DNA from: Microbacterium luteum
GTDB taxonomy: Bacteria > Actinomycetota > Actinomycetes > Actinomycetales > Microbacteriaceae
Assembly: GCF_015277875.1 (NCBI RefSeq)
Contig: NZ_CP063814.1
Coordinates: 620,001-684,000 of the forward strand
Reading direction: 5' to 3'
DNA: 64,000 bases
Part shown: piece by piece, positions 25,551 through 36,022 of the stretch
Layout of the letters: the number at the start of each line of letters is the position of its first letter
How positions within the stretch are numbered: the first letter of the stretch is position 1
Program-made: the position numbers and the translations under genes
The notes under the pieces: model-generated
The model's database searches: none
What the model was told of the DNA's origin: nothing
What the model saw: only the letters and a program-made list of their open reading frames with translations

Positions 25551-25895
25551 ATGAGCACCGCGAATGACATCCCGGAAGAGCGCGACGAGGAAGCGACCGT
25601 CGGAGCGCAGCCCGTCGCGGGACGCGATACGACCATCGAGCAGGACCCTGCGGCAGACCCGGCGCAGGCGGAATGGGAGATGACGCAACGCCGCGACGAG
25701 GGCGACCCGGACGTGCTCGACCCCTCGCCTGCGGCGACGGGGGACGACCCCGATCAGATCCCGGGCGACATCGATCAGATCCCCGTCGACGACCTTCCCG
25801 GCCGTGCCGGGCAGCCCGACTCGCAGGGGGAGGACCCGGTCGTCGCCGAACTCGGCGAGGAGGGCGAAGGAGACATCGGCCCGGCTGATCTCTGA
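25551..25895 (+). CDS. Small acidic, probably disordered protein
   Basis: A 114-residue protein from the ATG at 25551, with GAAGGAGG upstream. It is very rich in Asp, Glu, Pro and Gly, with no hydrophobic core, signal peptide or cysteine, so it is likely unstructured. The dipeptide runs DPDQIPGDIDQIPVDDLPG show short internal repetition of DQIP. Similar acidic proteins are common near stress genes in Microbacteriaceae. No function can be assigned. A second small acidic protein of this kind is encoded at 54324. Confidence 0.7.
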   Translation: MSTANDIPEERDEEATVGAQPVAGRDTTIEQDPAADPAQAEWEMTQRRDEGDPDVLDPSPAATGDDPDQIPGDIDQIPVDDLPGRAGQPDSQGEDPVVAELGEEGEGDIGPADL

Positions 25896-25923
25896 CCCCG
25901 GGCCCGACCAGCGTCGTCGGCGG

Positions 25924-27156
25924 TCAGCGCCCGCGCGTGTGCAGCGCGTTCGCGACGCCCGCGCCGAGCACGAGTGCGGCGGCCGCGAGCGGCGCCCACA
26001 GGGCGGTACCCGCGCCGGTCGATTCCGCCAGTGCGCCGACGAGTGCGGATGCTGCCGACTGGCCGACGATCACACCGGAACCCAGCATGGTCATCACCGT
26101 GGCCGAGCGTCCGGCCGGTGCGCGGCCGGCGGCGAGGGTGTACATCGTCACGAGGGTCGGCCCGATCCCGATGCCGACGACCAGCAGCGTGACGAGCATG
26201 CCGGCGACCGATGTGACGAGACCGAGCGCGATGGCGCCCGCCGCGAGCACGGCACCGAACGTCGTCCACCGGGCGGCGAGGGTGAAGCGGGCGGGGAAGA
26301 GGGCCACCGCGAGCGCCAGCGCGGCCGAGCCGAGCCCCATGGCGCCGTAGACGAGGCCGGCCTGCTCCGGCGCCCCGCGCTCAGCCATGAAGGCGGTGAG
26401 CGCAGTGAGCGCGCTGCCGAAGAACAGGCCCATGCCGAGCGTGCCGGCCACCGGCACCAGCACCTCGAATCGGAAGAGTTCGCGCACCGGTGCCCGCGGG
26501 GCGGGTGCTGCGTCGGCCGCGCGCACTGTCGCGGTCGGGTGCAGCGCGAAGGCGGTGACGAACACGACCGCGAGCACGGCGGCGCCCACCACCGGTGCCG
26601 TCGGTCCCGCGGTCGCGGCCAGCAGCCCGACGACCACCGGTCCGAACACGAACGCCATCTCGTCGGCGGCCGACTCGTAGGCCATCGTGCCGTTGAGCAC
26701 GCGAGCCGCCCGCGGGCGCGGGTACACGCGCGTGATGATGCCGACCAGCCGGCTGCGTGAGAGGGGCGCGACCTGCGGCGTGGACGCCCCGATGAGGAAG
26801 GCGATCACGAGCAGCGTCGAGGTCGGTGCGGGGGAGAAGGCCAGCCACGCGATCAGCGCGAGGAGTCCGCTGTTGACGAGGCCGGCGATCAGCACCACCG
26901 GCCGCTGACCCCATTTGTCGGCGGCGGCCCCGAGCAGGGGGCCGATGAGGGCGGTGCCGAGGCCCGTCAGGGCCGAGGTCGCCCCGCCGAGGGCGATCGA
27001 GTCCCGGGCGGCGACGACGAGGGTCAGCACGCCGACCACCATCATCGCGAACGGGAGGCGGGCAATGAGGGCGATCGGGAAGTAGCCCGCGCCGGTCTGT
27101 CGGAGAAGTGACGCCGGCGACGGTGCCGGCGTCTTGGGGGTGGCGCTCGTATACAT
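25924..27156 (-). CDS. MFS transporter
   Basis: A 410-residue major facilitator from the ATG at 27156. Twelve hydrophobic segments are visible, with the loop LLGAAADKWGQRPVV matching MFS motif A (GxxxDrxGrr) between segments 2 and 3, and a longer central loop near 205-225 (TVRAADAAPAPRAP). It probably exports a drug or metabolite; the overall pattern matches the YbfB/AraJ-like efflux type. It is divergent from the carboxylesterase gene over 251 bp, which carries no obvious further gene. Confidence 0.9.
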   Translation of the reverse strand: MYTSATPKTPAPSPASLLRQTGAGYFPIALIARLPFAMMVVGVLTLVVAARDSIALGGATSALTGLGTALIGPLLGAAADKWGQRPVVLIAGLVNSGLLALIAWLAFSPAPTSTLLVIAFLIGASTPQVAPLSRSRLVGIITRVYPRPRAARVLNGTMAYESAADEMAFVFGPVVVGLLAATAGPTAPVVGAAVLAVVFVTAFALHPTATVRAADAAPAPRAPVRELFRFEVLVPVAGTLGMGLFFGSALTALTAFMAERGAPEQAGLVYGAMGLGSAALALAVALFPARFTLAARWTTFGAVLAAGAIALGLVTSVAGMLVTLLVVGIGIGPTLVTMYTLAAGRAPAGRSATVMTMLGSGVIVGQSAASALVGALAESTGAGTALWAPLAAAALVLGAGVANALHTRGR

Positions 27157-27407
27157 CTTTCCTGTGTTCCTGCCACGGCCGGATGCCGTGGATGTGCGCC
27201 GCGGTCTGCGACGACTCGTGCCGCCTTGGCCGACCGCGGGCCGCCAGGTAGTTACACAACGGGATGACCACGACACTGTAGCCGGAACGCCTGGGCACGC
27301 CCTGGGCAGAGCGCGGGGGTGAACAGTCGGTTGCCCGGATGGCGGGAGCGGTGCCCGAGCCGTCACAATGGAGGCTCGCGCGCCCGGGCGCCGGGGACGG
27401 AGGAAGC

Positions 27408-28961
27408 ATGGACGACGCGGGGGAGCCGATGCCGGACGCGCCGATCGTGTCGTGCGCCGCTGGGGCCTTCGCCGGCGTCGAGCGTGACGGCGTGCGCCTG
27501 TTCGCCGGCATCCGCTACGCCGCGCCGCCGACGGGCGAAGCCCGGTGGCGCGACCCGCGGCCCGCCGCGGTGCCGACAGGTGTGACCGCAGCCTCGGCGT
27601 TCGGGGCCGTCGCGCCGCAGCAGGTGAACAGGGCTATGGATCTCGGCCCCGACCCGGTGATGGACGAGGACTGCCTGTTCCTCAACGTGTGGGTGCCCGA
27701 CGGCGCCGACCCGCGGACGCGGCCGGTGATGGTGTGGGTGCACGGCGGCGCCTACACGTTCGGCGCGGGCAGCCAGCCCCTCTACGACGCTGCCCGCCTG
27801 GTGCGCACCGGCGATGTCGTCGTCGTCACCATCAACTACCGCATCGGCGGACTCGGCTTCCTCGACCTTTCCGGATTCAGCGACGGCGAGCACGTCTTCG
27901 ACGGCAATCTCGCCCTCAAGGACGTGCTGGCCGCCCTCACGTGGGTGCAGACGAACATCGCGGCGTTCGGGGGCGACCCGTCTCGCGTGACGGTGTTCGG
28001 CGAATCCGCGGGAGGGGGCCTGGTCACGACGCTGCTCGCTGTGCCTCGCGCCGAAGGGCTGGTGCACCGTGTCATCGCGGAGTCGTCGCCGGTCTCGAGC
28101 GTGTACGGGCGTGAGCGCTCCGAGCGCGTCGCCGACCGCTTCCTCACGATCCTCGGCGAGCGCGACCCCGCGAAGCTGCGACGGGTGCCGGCCGAGCGCA
28201 TCGTGGATGCCGCCACGCGCGTGTTCGCGGAGATCCCGGCAGCCGACCCGGGCACCATCGCGTTCTCGCCGATCATCGACGGCGACCTGGTGCCGGAGTC
28301 GCCGATCACCGTGCTCTCGGAGGGGCGGGCCCTTCCGATCCCGCTCCTGATCGGCACGAACAAGGACGAGGCGTCGTTCTTCCGCTTCATGAAGTCGCCG
28401 CTCCTGCCGATCACCGATGATCAGATCGATCGGATGTTCGCCGACCTCAAGGTGGAGGATCCTCTTCTCACCCTCCCCGAGATGGAACAGGTGCGCACCG
28501 CCTACGAAGACACGCGGCATCGGGCCATGGGCCTCGGGATCGCGCGGGACGTCGGCTTCCGCATGCCCACGCTGTGGACGGTGGAGGGTCATTCCCGCAT
28601 CGCCCCGACATACCTGTACCGCTTCGACCACGCCACGCCGTTCCTGCGGCTCATCGGCCTCGGTGCCACCCACGGCAGCGAGCTGCCCTATGTGTGGGGT
28701 GCCGTCGACGGGCCGACGAAGGGACCGGTCTTCCGCCTCGGCGGCCGGCACGCGGCGCAGCGCATCTCGCACCGGGTGATGCGTCGCTGGGCGGCGTTCG
28801 CGCACGGCGGCGCCCCCGATGCCGCCGACGCGACCGCGTGGCCGGCCTTCGACGAGCAGCGTCGCGCGACCCTCGTGATCGACGGGGTCGACCGGGTGGT
28901 CGACGACCTCGACGCCACGCTTCGCGCCGGCTGGGGCGACGAGGTGCTCGCCTTCACGTGA
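27408..28961 (+). CDS. Type-B carboxylesterase
   Basis: A 517-residue alpha/beta-hydrolase from the ATG at 27408 (GGAGGAAGC upstream). The type-B signatures are EDCLFLNVW (87-95) and FGESAGGG with the nucleophile Ser200; the oxyanion motif HGGAYTFGAG is at 112-121. The acidic member probably lies in NKDEASFF and the His in GATHGSELPY. No signal peptide, so cytoplasmic. It would hydrolyse carboxylic esters such as p-nitrobenzyl esters or xenobiotics. The neighbouring arabinose genes start 46 bp downstream, but no link is implied. Confidence 0.92.
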   Translation: MDDAGEPMPDAPIVSCAAGAFAGVERDGVRLFAGIRYAAPPTGEARWRDPRPAAVPTGVTAASAFGAVAPQQVNRAMDLGPDPVMDEDCLFLNVWVPDGADPRTRPVMVWVHGGAYTFGAGSQPLYDAARLVRTGDVVVVTINYRIGGLGFLDLSGFSDGEHVFDGNLALKDVLAALTWVQTNIAAFGGDPSRVTVFGESAGGGLVTTLLAVPRAEGLVHRVIAESSPVSSVYGRERSERVADRFLTILGERDPAKLRRVPAERIVDAATRVFAEIPAADPGTIAFSPIIDGDLVPESPITVLSEGRALPIPLLIGTNKDEASFFRFMKSPLLPITDDQIDRMFADLKVEDPLLTLPEMEQVRTAYEDTRHRAMGLGIARDVGFRMPTLWTVEGHSRIAPTYLYRFDHATPFLRLIGLGATHGSELPYVWGAVDGPTKGPVFRLGGRHAAQRISHRVMRRWAAFAHGGAPDAADATAWPAFDEQRRATLVIDGVDRVVDDLDATLRAGWGDEVLAFT

Positions 28962-29007
28962 GCGACGCTCCGTCGCGCGCGGCGAGCCGCCACTACTGTG
29001 AGGGGTC

Positions 29008-30024
29008 ATGACCGACTCGTCCCGCTCCGGACGCACCGATACCGCGCGTGCGGGCGTGCGGCAGGTCGCCGAGCGGGCGGGTGTGTCGACGCAGACCGTC
29101 TCGCGCGTGATCAACGACCATCCGCACATCCGCCCCGAGACGCGAGAGCGCGTGCTCGCCGCCATGGCCGAGCTCGACTACCGGGTGAACAACGCCGCGC
29201 GCACGCTCGGCACGCGAACGACCCGCACCCTCGGCGTGATCGCCTCCGACGCGACCCTGTACGGTCCCGCGGTGGGGATCGCGGCGCTGGAGACGGCCGC
29301 CCGAGCCGCCGACCGGTGGATCGCGACGGCCTACGCCGACGCCGAGGACACGGCGTCGGTCGTCGAGGCCGCGGGCCGGCTGCGCGCCCAGGGGGTGGAC
29401 GGGATCATCGTGCTCGCCCCGCACGAGCGCTCGCTCGACGCGGTGGTCGCCGCTCATGCCGACGTGCCCGTCGAGGCGCTGCACGCCGGCGAGGGATACC
29501 AGCGGCAGCGCGAGGGTGCAGCGCTCGCCGTCGCGCACCTGTGGGAGCTCGGGCATCGTCGCATCGCCCACCTCGCCGGCCCCGCCGACTGGCTCGAAGC
29601 GCGCGCCCGCATCGACGGTGTCCGCGAAGCGCTCGCCGCGCGCGGGACGACGGGGCCGATGTGGACGGGCGACTGGACCGCGGTCTCCGCGGCGGCGCTC
29701 GCCCCCGACATCGCCGCGGCGATCACCCGCGCCGACGGCCCGTCGGCGGTCGTCGCCGCCAACGACCAGATGGCGCTGGGTCTGATCGCCGGCCTCCGAG
29801 AAGCGGGACTCGACATTCCGGGAGAGGTGAGCGTGATCGGCTTCGACGACAATCCCGACGCGGCTTTCTACCGACCGCCGCTCACCACGGTGCGCATCGA
29901 CCTCGCGGGAGAAGCCCGACGTGTCGTGGCGGCGGTGCTCGGCGCACCCGTCCTGCCTTCGGCGCCGCCCATCGTCGTGCCGCGGGCGTCCGCGGCGGCA
30001 CCGCGCGAGATCTTGCTTCCCTGA
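29008..30024 (+). CDS. araR: LacI-family regulator of the arabinose genes
   Basis: A 338-residue LacI/GalR repressor. The HTH (VRQVAERAGVSTQTVSRVINDH, about 17-38) and hinge (NNAARTLGTRTTRTLGV) are followed by a periplasmic-binding-fold effector domain ending near SVIGFDDNPDAAFYRPPLTTV. It sits directly upstream of araDBA on the same strand, and a 14-bp palindrome typical of LacI operators (30047-30060) lies between them. Repression relieved by arabinose or a downstream sugar phosphate is the likely mechanism. The gene symbol is by context, since AraR of Bacillus is a GntR-LacI chimera. Confidence 0.85.
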   Translation: MTDSSRSGRTDTARAGVRQVAERAGVSTQTVSRVINDHPHIRPETRERVLAAMAELDYRVNNAARTLGTRTTRTLGVIASDATLYGPAVGIAALETAARAADRWIATAYADAEDTASVVEAAGRLRAQGVDGIIVLAPHERSLDAVVAAHADVPVEALHAGEGYQRQREGAALAVAHLWELGHRRIAHLAGPADWLEARARIDGVREALAARGTTGPMWTGDWTAVSAAALAPDIAAAITRADGPSAVVAANDQMALGLIAGLREAGLDIPGEVSVIGFDDNPDAAFYRPPLTTVRIDLAGEARRVVAAVLGAPVLPSAPPIVVPRASAAAPREILLP

Positions 30025-30060
30025 CATACGACTGGCGCCGGAGAATTGTTACCGGTAACA
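30021..30060 (+). promoter_or_regulatory. Arabinose promoter with LacI operator
   Basis: CTGACA (30021-30026), 17 bp, AATTGT (30044-30049) can serve as -35/-10. TGTTACCGGTAACA (30047-30060) is a perfect 14-bp palindrome with the central CG of LacI/GalR operators. It overlaps the -10 element and the expected start site, so a bound repressor would block polymerase. Confidence 0.8.
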
Positions 30061-30113
30061 TTGCGCACGGTCGGTGCACGTCGACCAGCCGCACGAGACC
30101 CGACGGAGGACCC

Positions 30114-30860
30114 GTGACCGATTTCAGCGCCGAGATCAGCGCATCCATCGACGCCGTGCGCGCGGACGTCGCCCGCCTGCACGGCGAACTCGTCCGCTAC
30201 GGCCTGGTCGTCTGGACCGGAGGAAACGTGTCCGGGCGCGTGCCCGGAGCCGACCTGTTCGTCATCAAGCCCTCGGGGGTCTCTTACGACGATCTCGCGC
30301 CGGAGAACATGATCCTGTGCGACCTCGACGGGGCGGTCGTTCCGGGCACTCCCGGGAGCGAGCGCAGTCCGTCGAGCGACACCGCGGCGCATGCCTACGT
30401 CTACCGGAACATGCCCGAGGTCGGCGGCGTCGTGCACACCCACTCCACCTACGCGGTCGCGTGGGCCGCGCGCGGCGAGGAGATCCCGTGCGTCATCACC
30501 GGGATGGCCGACGAGTTCGGCGGCCCCATCCCGATCGGACCGTTCGCGGTCATCGGCGACGACTCGATCGGCCGCGGCATCGTCGAGACCCTGCGCGGTC
30601 ACCGATCCCGAGCCGTGCTCATGCAGAACCACGGGCCCTTCACGATCGGGGTCAGCGCGAAGGATGCGGTCAAGGCCGCCGTGATGTGCGAAGACGCCGC
30701 GCGCACCGTGCACCTGGCCCGACAGGCGGGGCCGCTCATCCCGATCCCGCCGGAGAAGATCGACGCGCTCTACTCCCGCTACCAGAACGTGTACGGGCAG
30801 ACCTCGGACGAACGGCGCGACTCCGCCGATGCGCACGACCGGGGAGAGGACGCGCGATGA
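30114..30860 (+). CDS. araD: L-ribulose-5-phosphate 4-epimerase
   Basis: A 248-residue class II aldolase/epimerase from the GTG at 30114 (GGAGGA six bases upstream). Family marks are TGGNVSGRV, KPSGVSYDDL, SSDTAAHAYVYR and the zinc histidines in VVHTHSTYAVAW, with a third His in QNHGPFTIG. It converts L-ribulose-5-phosphate to D-xylulose-5-phosphate, the last step before the pentose phosphate pathway. It is the first gene of the arabinose operon; its stop overlaps the kinase ATG by 4 bp. Confidence 0.93.
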   Translation: MTDFSAEISASIDAVRADVARLHGELVRYGLVVWTGGNVSGRVPGADLFVIKPSGVSYDDLAPENMILCDLDGAVVPGTPGSERSPSSDTAAHAYVYRNMPEVGGVVHTHSTYAVAWAARGEEIPCVITGMADEFGGPIPIGPFAVIGDDSIGRGIVETLRGHRSRAVLMQNHGPFTIGVSAKDAVKAAVMCEDAARTVHLARQAGPLIPIPPEKIDALYSRYQNVYGQTSDERRDSADAHDRGEDAR

Positions 30861-32404
30861 AGGGTGTACTGGGCATCGAACTCGGCTCGACGCGTATCAA
30901 GGCGTGTCTCGTCGAGGCGACGGATCCGACCGCGGTGATCGCGACCGGATCCTTCGCGTGGGAGAACCGCCTCGAGAACGACCTGTGGACCTACGACCTC
31001 GACGAGGTGTGGCACGGAGTGCGTGCGGCAGTCGCAGAGCTGCTCCGGGAAGCGCGTTCGGGCGACGGCGAGGCCCCCGAGATCATCGGGCTCGGGATCT
31101 CGGCGATGATGCACGGATACCTCGCGTTCGACGCCGACGACCGGCTGCTCGCTCCGTTCCGCACATGGCGCAACACGAACACGGGAGCGGCGGCGGCCGA
31201 GCTCTCCGAGGCGTTCGGGGTGAACATCCCGCTGCGCTGGTCGATCGCCCACCTCCACCAGGCTCTGCGCGATGGGGAGGCGCACGTTCCGCACATCGCC
31301 GCCGTCACGACCCTCGCCGGATACGTGCACCGCCGGCTCACGGGACGGCACGTGCTGGGCGTCGGCGATGCCTCGGGCATGTTCCCGATCGGCGCGGGCG
31401 GTGTCGCCTACGACGCCGATCTCGTCGCGCGGTACGCCGAGCTGGCGCCCGAGGTGGATCTGCTCGCCCTGCTGCCCGAGCCCCTCGCCGCCGGCGCCGA
31501 CGCGGGCCGGCTCACCGCCGAAGGCGCATCGCTCCTCGACCTCGATGGTGCCATCCCCGCCGGCATTCCGATGTGCCCGCCCGAGGGAGATGCCGGAACG
31601 GGCATGGTCGCCACCGGCGCGGTCGCGCCGCGCACCGGCAACGTCAGCGCGGGCACGAGCATCTTCGCGATGGTCGTGCTGGAGCATCCGCTCGCCGAGG
31701 CGCATCACGAACTCGACCTCGTGACCACCCCCGCCGGCGACCCGGTCGCGATGGTGCACTGCAACAACGGGGCGAGCGAGCTCGCGGCGTGGGCCGGCAT
31801 GTTCGAGCGCTTCGCCGCCGCGGCGGGATCGCCGCTCGCCTCCGACGCGGTGTTCGACGTGCTGTTCCGCGAAGCGCTGTCCGGCGCTCCGGATGCCGGT
31901 GGCCTGCTCGCCTACAACCACCTCGCGGGGGAGCCCATCGCCGGACTCGACGCGGGACGCCCGCTGTTCGTGCGAACCCCCGACAGCTCCTTCAGCCTCG
32001 CGAACGTCATGCGCGCCCAGCTCTACGGCGTCTTCGGCACCCTCGCCCTCGGCATGCGCGTGCTCGCCGGCGAGGGCGTCGCGATCGACCGGATGCTCGC
32101 GCACGGCGGCATGTTCCGCACCGCCGGGGTCGCTCAGCGCTTCCTCGCGGCGGCCCTCGACGCTCCCGTCGCCGTCGGCGAGACGGCGGCCGAGGGCGGC
32201 GCGTGGGGCATGGCCGTGCTCGCCGCCTACCGCGTGCACGGCGGCGATCGCGATCTGTCGACGTATCTCCACGACGAGGTCTTCGCCGGTGTCGAGGCCG
32301 ACACGGCGCATCCGCACCCCGACGACGTCGCCGGCTTCGCCGCCTACCTCGACCGCTACGCCGCCGGCCTGGCCGTCGAGGCCGCCGCCGTCTCCGCCCT
32401 GTGA
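30857..32404 (+). CDS. araB: Ribulokinase (FGGY family)
   Basis: A 515-residue FGGY kinase from the ATG at 30857, coupled to araD by a 4-bp overlap. The phosphate-binding [14 protein letters not shown] is at about 5-18, and [15 protein letters not shown] and [13 protein letters not shown] fit the second actin-like domain. It phosphorylates L-ribulose with ATP. Its sequence differs from E. coli AraB and resembles the ribulokinase/xylulokinase-like group found with AraA in Gram-positive bacteria; the operon position between araD and araA decides the call. Confidence 0.88.
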   Translation: MKGVLGIELGSTRIKACLVEATDPTAVIATGSFAWENRLENDLWTYDLDEVWHGVRAAVAELLREARSGDGEAPEIIGLGISAMMHGYLAFDADDRLLAPFRTWRNTNTGAAAAELSEAFGVNIPLRWSIAHLHQALRDGEAHVPHIAAVTTLAGYVHRRLTGRHVLGVGDASGMFPIGAGGVAYDADLVARYAELAPEVDLLALLPEPLAAGADAGRLTAEGASLLDLDGAIPAGIPMCPPEGDAGTGMVATGAVAPRTGNVSAGTSIFAMVVLEHPLAEAHHELDLVTTPAGDPVAMVHCNNGASELAAWAGMFERFAAAAGSPLASDAVFDVLFREALSGAPDAGGLLAYNHLAGEPIAGLDAGRPLFVRTPDSSFSLANVMRAQLYGVFGTLALGMRVLAGEGVAIDRMLAHGGMFRTAGVAQRFLAAALDAPVAVGETAAEGGAWGMAVLAAYRVHGGDRDLSTYLHDEVFAGVEADTAHPHPDDVAGFAAYLDRYAAGLAVEAAAVSAL

Positions 32405-32417
32405 CAGAAGGACACCC

Positions 32418-33929
32418 ATGACTCGCAACGCACTCGCGACCACGCTCGACGGATACGAGGTCTGGTTCGTCACCGGCAGCCAGAACCTCTACGGCGACGA
32501 GACCCTGCGCCAGGTCGCCGAGCAGTCGCAGGCGGTCGTCGCGGGCCTGTCCCGCCTGCCCGTGACCGTCGTGTGGAAGCCGGTGCTGAAAGACGCCGAA
32601 AGCATCCGCCGTCTCGCCCTCGAGGTGAACGCCCGCGACGACGTGATCGGCGTGATGGCGTGGATGCACACCTTCAGTCCGGCGAAGATGTGGATCGCCG
32701 GCCTCGACGCCCTCCAGAAGCCGCTGCTGCACCTGCACACGCAGGCGAACGTCGAGCTGCCGTGGGCAGACATCGACTTCGACTTCATGAACCTCAACCA
32801 GGCCGCGCACGGCGACCGCGAGTTCGGCTACATCCAGACCCGCCTGGGCGTCGCGCGCAAGACCGTCGTCGGTCACGTCTCGAATCCCGACGTGCTGCAG
32901 CAGGTCGAGGACTGGCAGCGCGCGTGCGCCGGGTGGGCGGCATCCCGCACCCTCAAGCTCGCCCGCTTCGGCGACAACATGCGCTACGTGGCGGTGACCG
33001 AAGGCGACAAGACCGAAGCCGAGCTGCGGTTCGGCGCGCAGGTCAACACGTGGGGCGTGAACGACCTCGCCCGTGCCGTAACGCAGGCTGAGCCGCACGC
33101 CATCGACGCCCTGGTGCAGGAATACGCCGACCTCTACGACGTGCAGCCTGAGTTGCTGCCGGGTGGCGCGCGCCACGCGGCGCTGCGAGACGGCGCCGCC
33201 ATCGAGATCGGCCTGCGCTCGTTCCTCGAAGAGGGCGGATTCGGCGCGTTCACGACGAGCTTCGAAGACCTCGGGGCCCTCACCCAGCTGCCGGGACTCG
33301 CCGTCCAGCGCCTCATGGCCGACGGCTACGGGTTCGGCGCAGAGGGCGATTGGAAGACCGCCGTGCTCGTGCGCATCGCGAACGTCATGGGTGCGGGGCT
33401 CCCCGGCGGGGCTTCCCTCATGGAGGACTACACGTACGACCTCGTGCCGGGTGATGAGAAGATCCTCGGCGCCCACATGCTCGAGGTGTCGCCGTCGCTG
33501 TCAACGCAGCGTCCGCGCCTCGAGGTGCATCCGCTCGGGATCGGCGGCAAGGACGACCCGGTACGGCTCGTCTTCACCGCGGACCCCGGGCCCGCCCTGG
33601 TGGTGGCGATGAGCGACATGCGCGACCGGTTCCGCCTCGTGGCGAACGTGGTCGAGAACGTCGACGCGCCCGATCTGCCGAAGCTCCCGGTCGGACGCGC
33701 GGTGTGGAAGCCGGCGCCGGACTTCGCGACGTCGGCGGCCTGCTGGCTCGCGGCCGGCGCGGCGCACCATACTGTGATGACGACCGCCGTCAGCCTCGAC
33801 GTGTTCCGCGACTTCGCGGAGATCGCGCGCACCGAGCTCGCCGTCATCGACGAGCAGACCACGGTGCGCGGCTTCCAGCAGGAGCTGCGGTGGAACCAGG
33901 CGTACTACCGACTCGCACAAGGACTCTAG
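32418..33929 (+). CDS. araA: L-arabinose isomerase
   Basis: A 503-residue isomerase, close to E. coli AraA (500). The opening [21 protein letters not shown], the block [15 protein letters not shown] and the metal-site region with [11 protein letters not shown] are family hallmarks. It converts L-arabinose to L-ribulose using Mn2+. GAAGGA lies ahead of the ATG at 32418, and the epimerase gene follows after 4 bp. It completes the araD-araB-araA catabolic set; no arabinose importer adjoins the operon. Confidence 0.97.
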   Translation: MTRNALATTLDGYEVWFVTGSQNLYGDETLRQVAEQSQAVVAGLSRLPVTVVWKPVLKDAESIRRLALEVNARDDVIGVMAWMHTFSPAKMWIAGLDALQKPLLHLHTQANVELPWADIDFDFMNLNQAAHGDREFGYIQTRLGVARKTVVGHVSNPDVLQQVEDWQRACAGWAASRTLKLARFGDNMRYVAVTEGDKTEAELRFGAQVNTWGVNDLARAVTQAEPHAIDALVQEYADLYDVQPELLPGGARHAALRDGAAIEIGLRSFLEEGGFGAFTTSFEDLGALTQLPGLAVQRLMADGYGFGAEGDWKTAVLVRIANVMGAGLPGGASLMEDYTYDLVPGDEKILGAHMLEVSPSLSTQRPRLEVHPLGIGGKDDPVRLVFTADPGPALVVAMSDMRDRFRLVANVVENVDAPDLPKLPVGRAVWKPAPDFATSAACWLAAGAAHHTVMTTAVSLDVFRDFAEIARTELAVIDEQTTVRGFQQELRWNQAYYRLAQGL

Positions 33930-33933
33930 AACC

Positions 33934-34878
33934 ATGGCACGAATCCCCGCGTCCGGCATCCAGCACACCATCCGGGCGGGTGAGTACGAAGCCGTCATCG
34001 CGAGCGTCGGCGCGACCCTGCGCTCGCTGACCTTCGCGGGCCGAGACCTGGTCGTGCCGTTCGGTGCCGACGAAGTGCGCCCGGCGCATCGCGGCGCGAC
34101 CTTGGCGCCGTGGCCGAATCGCGTCGTCGACGGTGCGTACTCGTTCGGCGGCCGGGAATTCCAGCTCGCCCTGACCGAGCCGGCACGCGCACACGCGTTG
34201 CACGGGCTGGCCACGTGGCTCGACTTCGACGCCGTCGACGCGGGCGCCGATCACGTCGTGCTCGAGGCGGTCATCCCGCCGCAGACGGCCTATCCGTGGC
34301 GTCTGCTGGTGCGCGCGTCGTTCGCCCTCGGGGCGGATGGGCTGACCCAGTCGGTCACGGTGCACAACGAATCGGATGCGCCGGCACCGTGGGGAACGGG
34401 CCCGCACCCCTATCTCGTGGCGGGTGAGGGCCGGGTCGATCAGTGGACTCTGACGCTGCCCGCCGACCAGGTGCTGGCCGTCACGCCGGAGCGGCTCATC
34501 CCCACGACCCTCCGCCCCGTCGACGCCGACGATCCGGCGCGGTTCGACTTCCGCGCGGCACGGCGCATCGGCGCCGTCGAGATCGATCACGCCTACACGG
34601 ACCTCGTGCGCGACGGCGACGGTCACGCGACCGTGACGCTGACCGCAGAGGACGGCTCGGGCGTGCTCATGCAGTGGGATGCGTCATGTCCGTGGGTGCA
34701 GGTTCACACGGCCGATCGGCCCGACCCCGACGAGAGCAGGCTCGGGCTCGCGGTCGAGCCGATGACGTGTGCGCCCGATGCCTACAATGCCGACAGCTAC
34801 GACTACGACGCGGGACTCATCGTGATCGAGCCGGGGCAGGAGTCGACGGCATCGTGGCGGATCGCGGCGATCGCCTGA
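33934..34878 (+). CDS. Aldose 1-epimerase
   Basis: A 314-residue GalM-fold mutarotase. Conserved blocks are PWPNRVVDGAYSFGG, HALHGLATWLDFD with the catalytic-region histidines, and GTGPHPYLVAGEG. It interconverts the alpha and beta anomers of a sugar, here probably arabinose so that the isomerase receives the right form. It starts 4 bp after the araA stop and is the last gene of the arabinose operon. No signal peptide. Confidence 0.93.
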   Translation: MARIPASGIQHTIRAGEYEAVIASVGATLRSLTFAGRDLVVPFGADEVRPAHRGATLAPWPNRVVDGAYSFGGREFQLALTEPARAHALHGLATWLDFDAVDAGADHVVLEAVIPPQTAYPWRLLVRASFALGADGLTQSVTVHNESDAPAPWGTGPHPYLVAGEGRVDQWTLTLPADQVLAVTPERLIPTTLRPVDADDPARFDFRAARRIGAVEIDHAYTDLVRDGDGHATVTLTAEDGSGVLMQWDASCPWVQVHTADRPDPDESRLGLAVEPMTCAPDAYNADSYDYDAGLIVIEPGQESTASWRIAAIA

Positions 34879-34911
34879 CCGCTGCGTTCGCCTGACCGCG
34901 GCGTTCGATCG

Positions 34912-35463
34912 TCAGTGGTGGTCGTGCGTCGCCGGCTGATAGCCGCCGGGAGTATCGGCGAGGCGTGTCGCCTCGACGGATGACAGCGCGGGGGTGACGA
35001 GGGCCGACACCACGATGGCCCCCGCGACGAGGCCGATGACGGCGCCACCCGTGCTCCCGCTCGGGCGCCGGCCGGTGCGCCGCAGGGCGCGGGCGCTCGA
35101 GGCGGCGACCACGATGATGAGCGCGACGGCGGCGGCGGCGGCGAACGCGCTCGTGTGCGCCGCGTCGACGATCAGGGCGCCGGCGATCGCCAGGATGGCG
35201 CCGATCGATGCGGCGATCGTGACGCGAGGAAGCGGCAGGACGCCACGCGCGAGGACGACGGCGCCCCACACCATCGCCGCCGCGCCGAGAGGGAGCAGGG
35301 CGACGCCGATGGCTCGCGATGCGAGCGACGAGTCGTCGGCCGTGATCGCGCCCGCCGCGAGGGCGAGTTGGATGAGGCCGGCGCCCCACGCCGCGATCGC
35401 GGGAACCGTGACGGTCCACGCGATCGCGGGGGTGCGCCGACGAGCGTCGTGCGAGCTCGACAT
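34912..35463 (-). CDS. Conserved hypothetical membrane protein (183 aa)
   Basis: A 183-residue protein with about five hydrophobic segments (about 13-35, 48-70, 78-98, 103-125, 140-162) and a histidine-rich end (ATHDHH) that might bind a metal. I do not recognise a named family. Its start is 9 bp downstream of the DUF4383 stop on the same strand, so they are cotranscribed. The 33-bp gap to the convergent arabinose operon holds no obvious terminator. Confidence 0.75.
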   Translation of the reverse strand: MSSSHDARRRTPAIAWTVTVPAIAAWGAGLIQLALAAGAITADDSSLASRAIGVALLPLGAAAMVWGAVVLARGVLPLPRVTIAASIGAILAIAGALIVDAAHTSAFAAAAAVALIIVVAASSARALRRTGRRPSGSTGGAVIGLVAGAIVVSALVTPALSSVEATRLADTPGGYQPATHDHH

Positions 35464-35472
35464 CTGTCCGGC

Positions 35473-35886
35473 TCAGGCGAGGCGGCCGCGAGCAGACGTG
35501 CTCCGGTCCGCGGCAAGGCCGACGCCGAGCAGCACGATGGCGCTCGCCAGGTGCAGGAAGTGGTCGAACGTGTTGAGGGCGAGGATGTTCGCCGCGGTTC
35601 CCACCAGGAAGAACCCGACGACGCCGAGCAGGAGGTAGACAGCTCCCACGGCGATGTTGATGCCCTTGGCCGCGGCCACGGACGACAGGCCGCCGATGAG
35701 GAGAACGGCTCCCACCGCGACGTGGACGATGTTGTGCAGCGGGTTCACCTCGAAGATGCCGAGGAGCAGCCCACCCTCGGTCGCGATGAATCCGACGCCG
35801 CCGGTGACGAGGAAACCGAGCAGACCTACGACGATGTAGACCGCGCCGAAGATCGAGGCGACGAGGCGGTTCGGTGACGATGACAT
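35473..35886 (-). CDS. DUF4383 membrane protein
   Basis: A 137-residue protein from the ATG at 35886 with four transmembrane segments, starting with SPNRLVASIFGAVYIVVGLLGF and including EVNPLHNIVHVAVGAVLL and LNTFDHFLHLASAIVLL, the histidine-containing blocks of DUF4383. Function of the family is unknown; it is widespread in Actinobacteria, often near stress genes. AGGAGGT lies upstream of the start. The downstream membrane-protein gene is cotranscribed. Confidence 0.88.
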   Translation of the reverse strand: MSSSPNRLVASIFGAVYIVVGLLGFLVTGGVGFIATEGGLLLGIFEVNPLHNIVHVAVGAVLLIGGLSSVAAAKGINIAVGAVYLLLGVVGFFLVGTAANILALNTFDHFLHLASAIVLLGVGLAADRSTSARGRLA

Positions 35887-36022
35887 GTGTAACCTCCTGA
35901 ATCTGTGCAACGGGGTGTCGCACAGGTGATTCGCAGTATCGGCATTTTCGGATTGCCCGCGGGTGCCGATGTCCGCGGAAACTCCCGGGTCCGCTGCGTC
36001 GCGCGGGCCCGGAGCGAGCGGG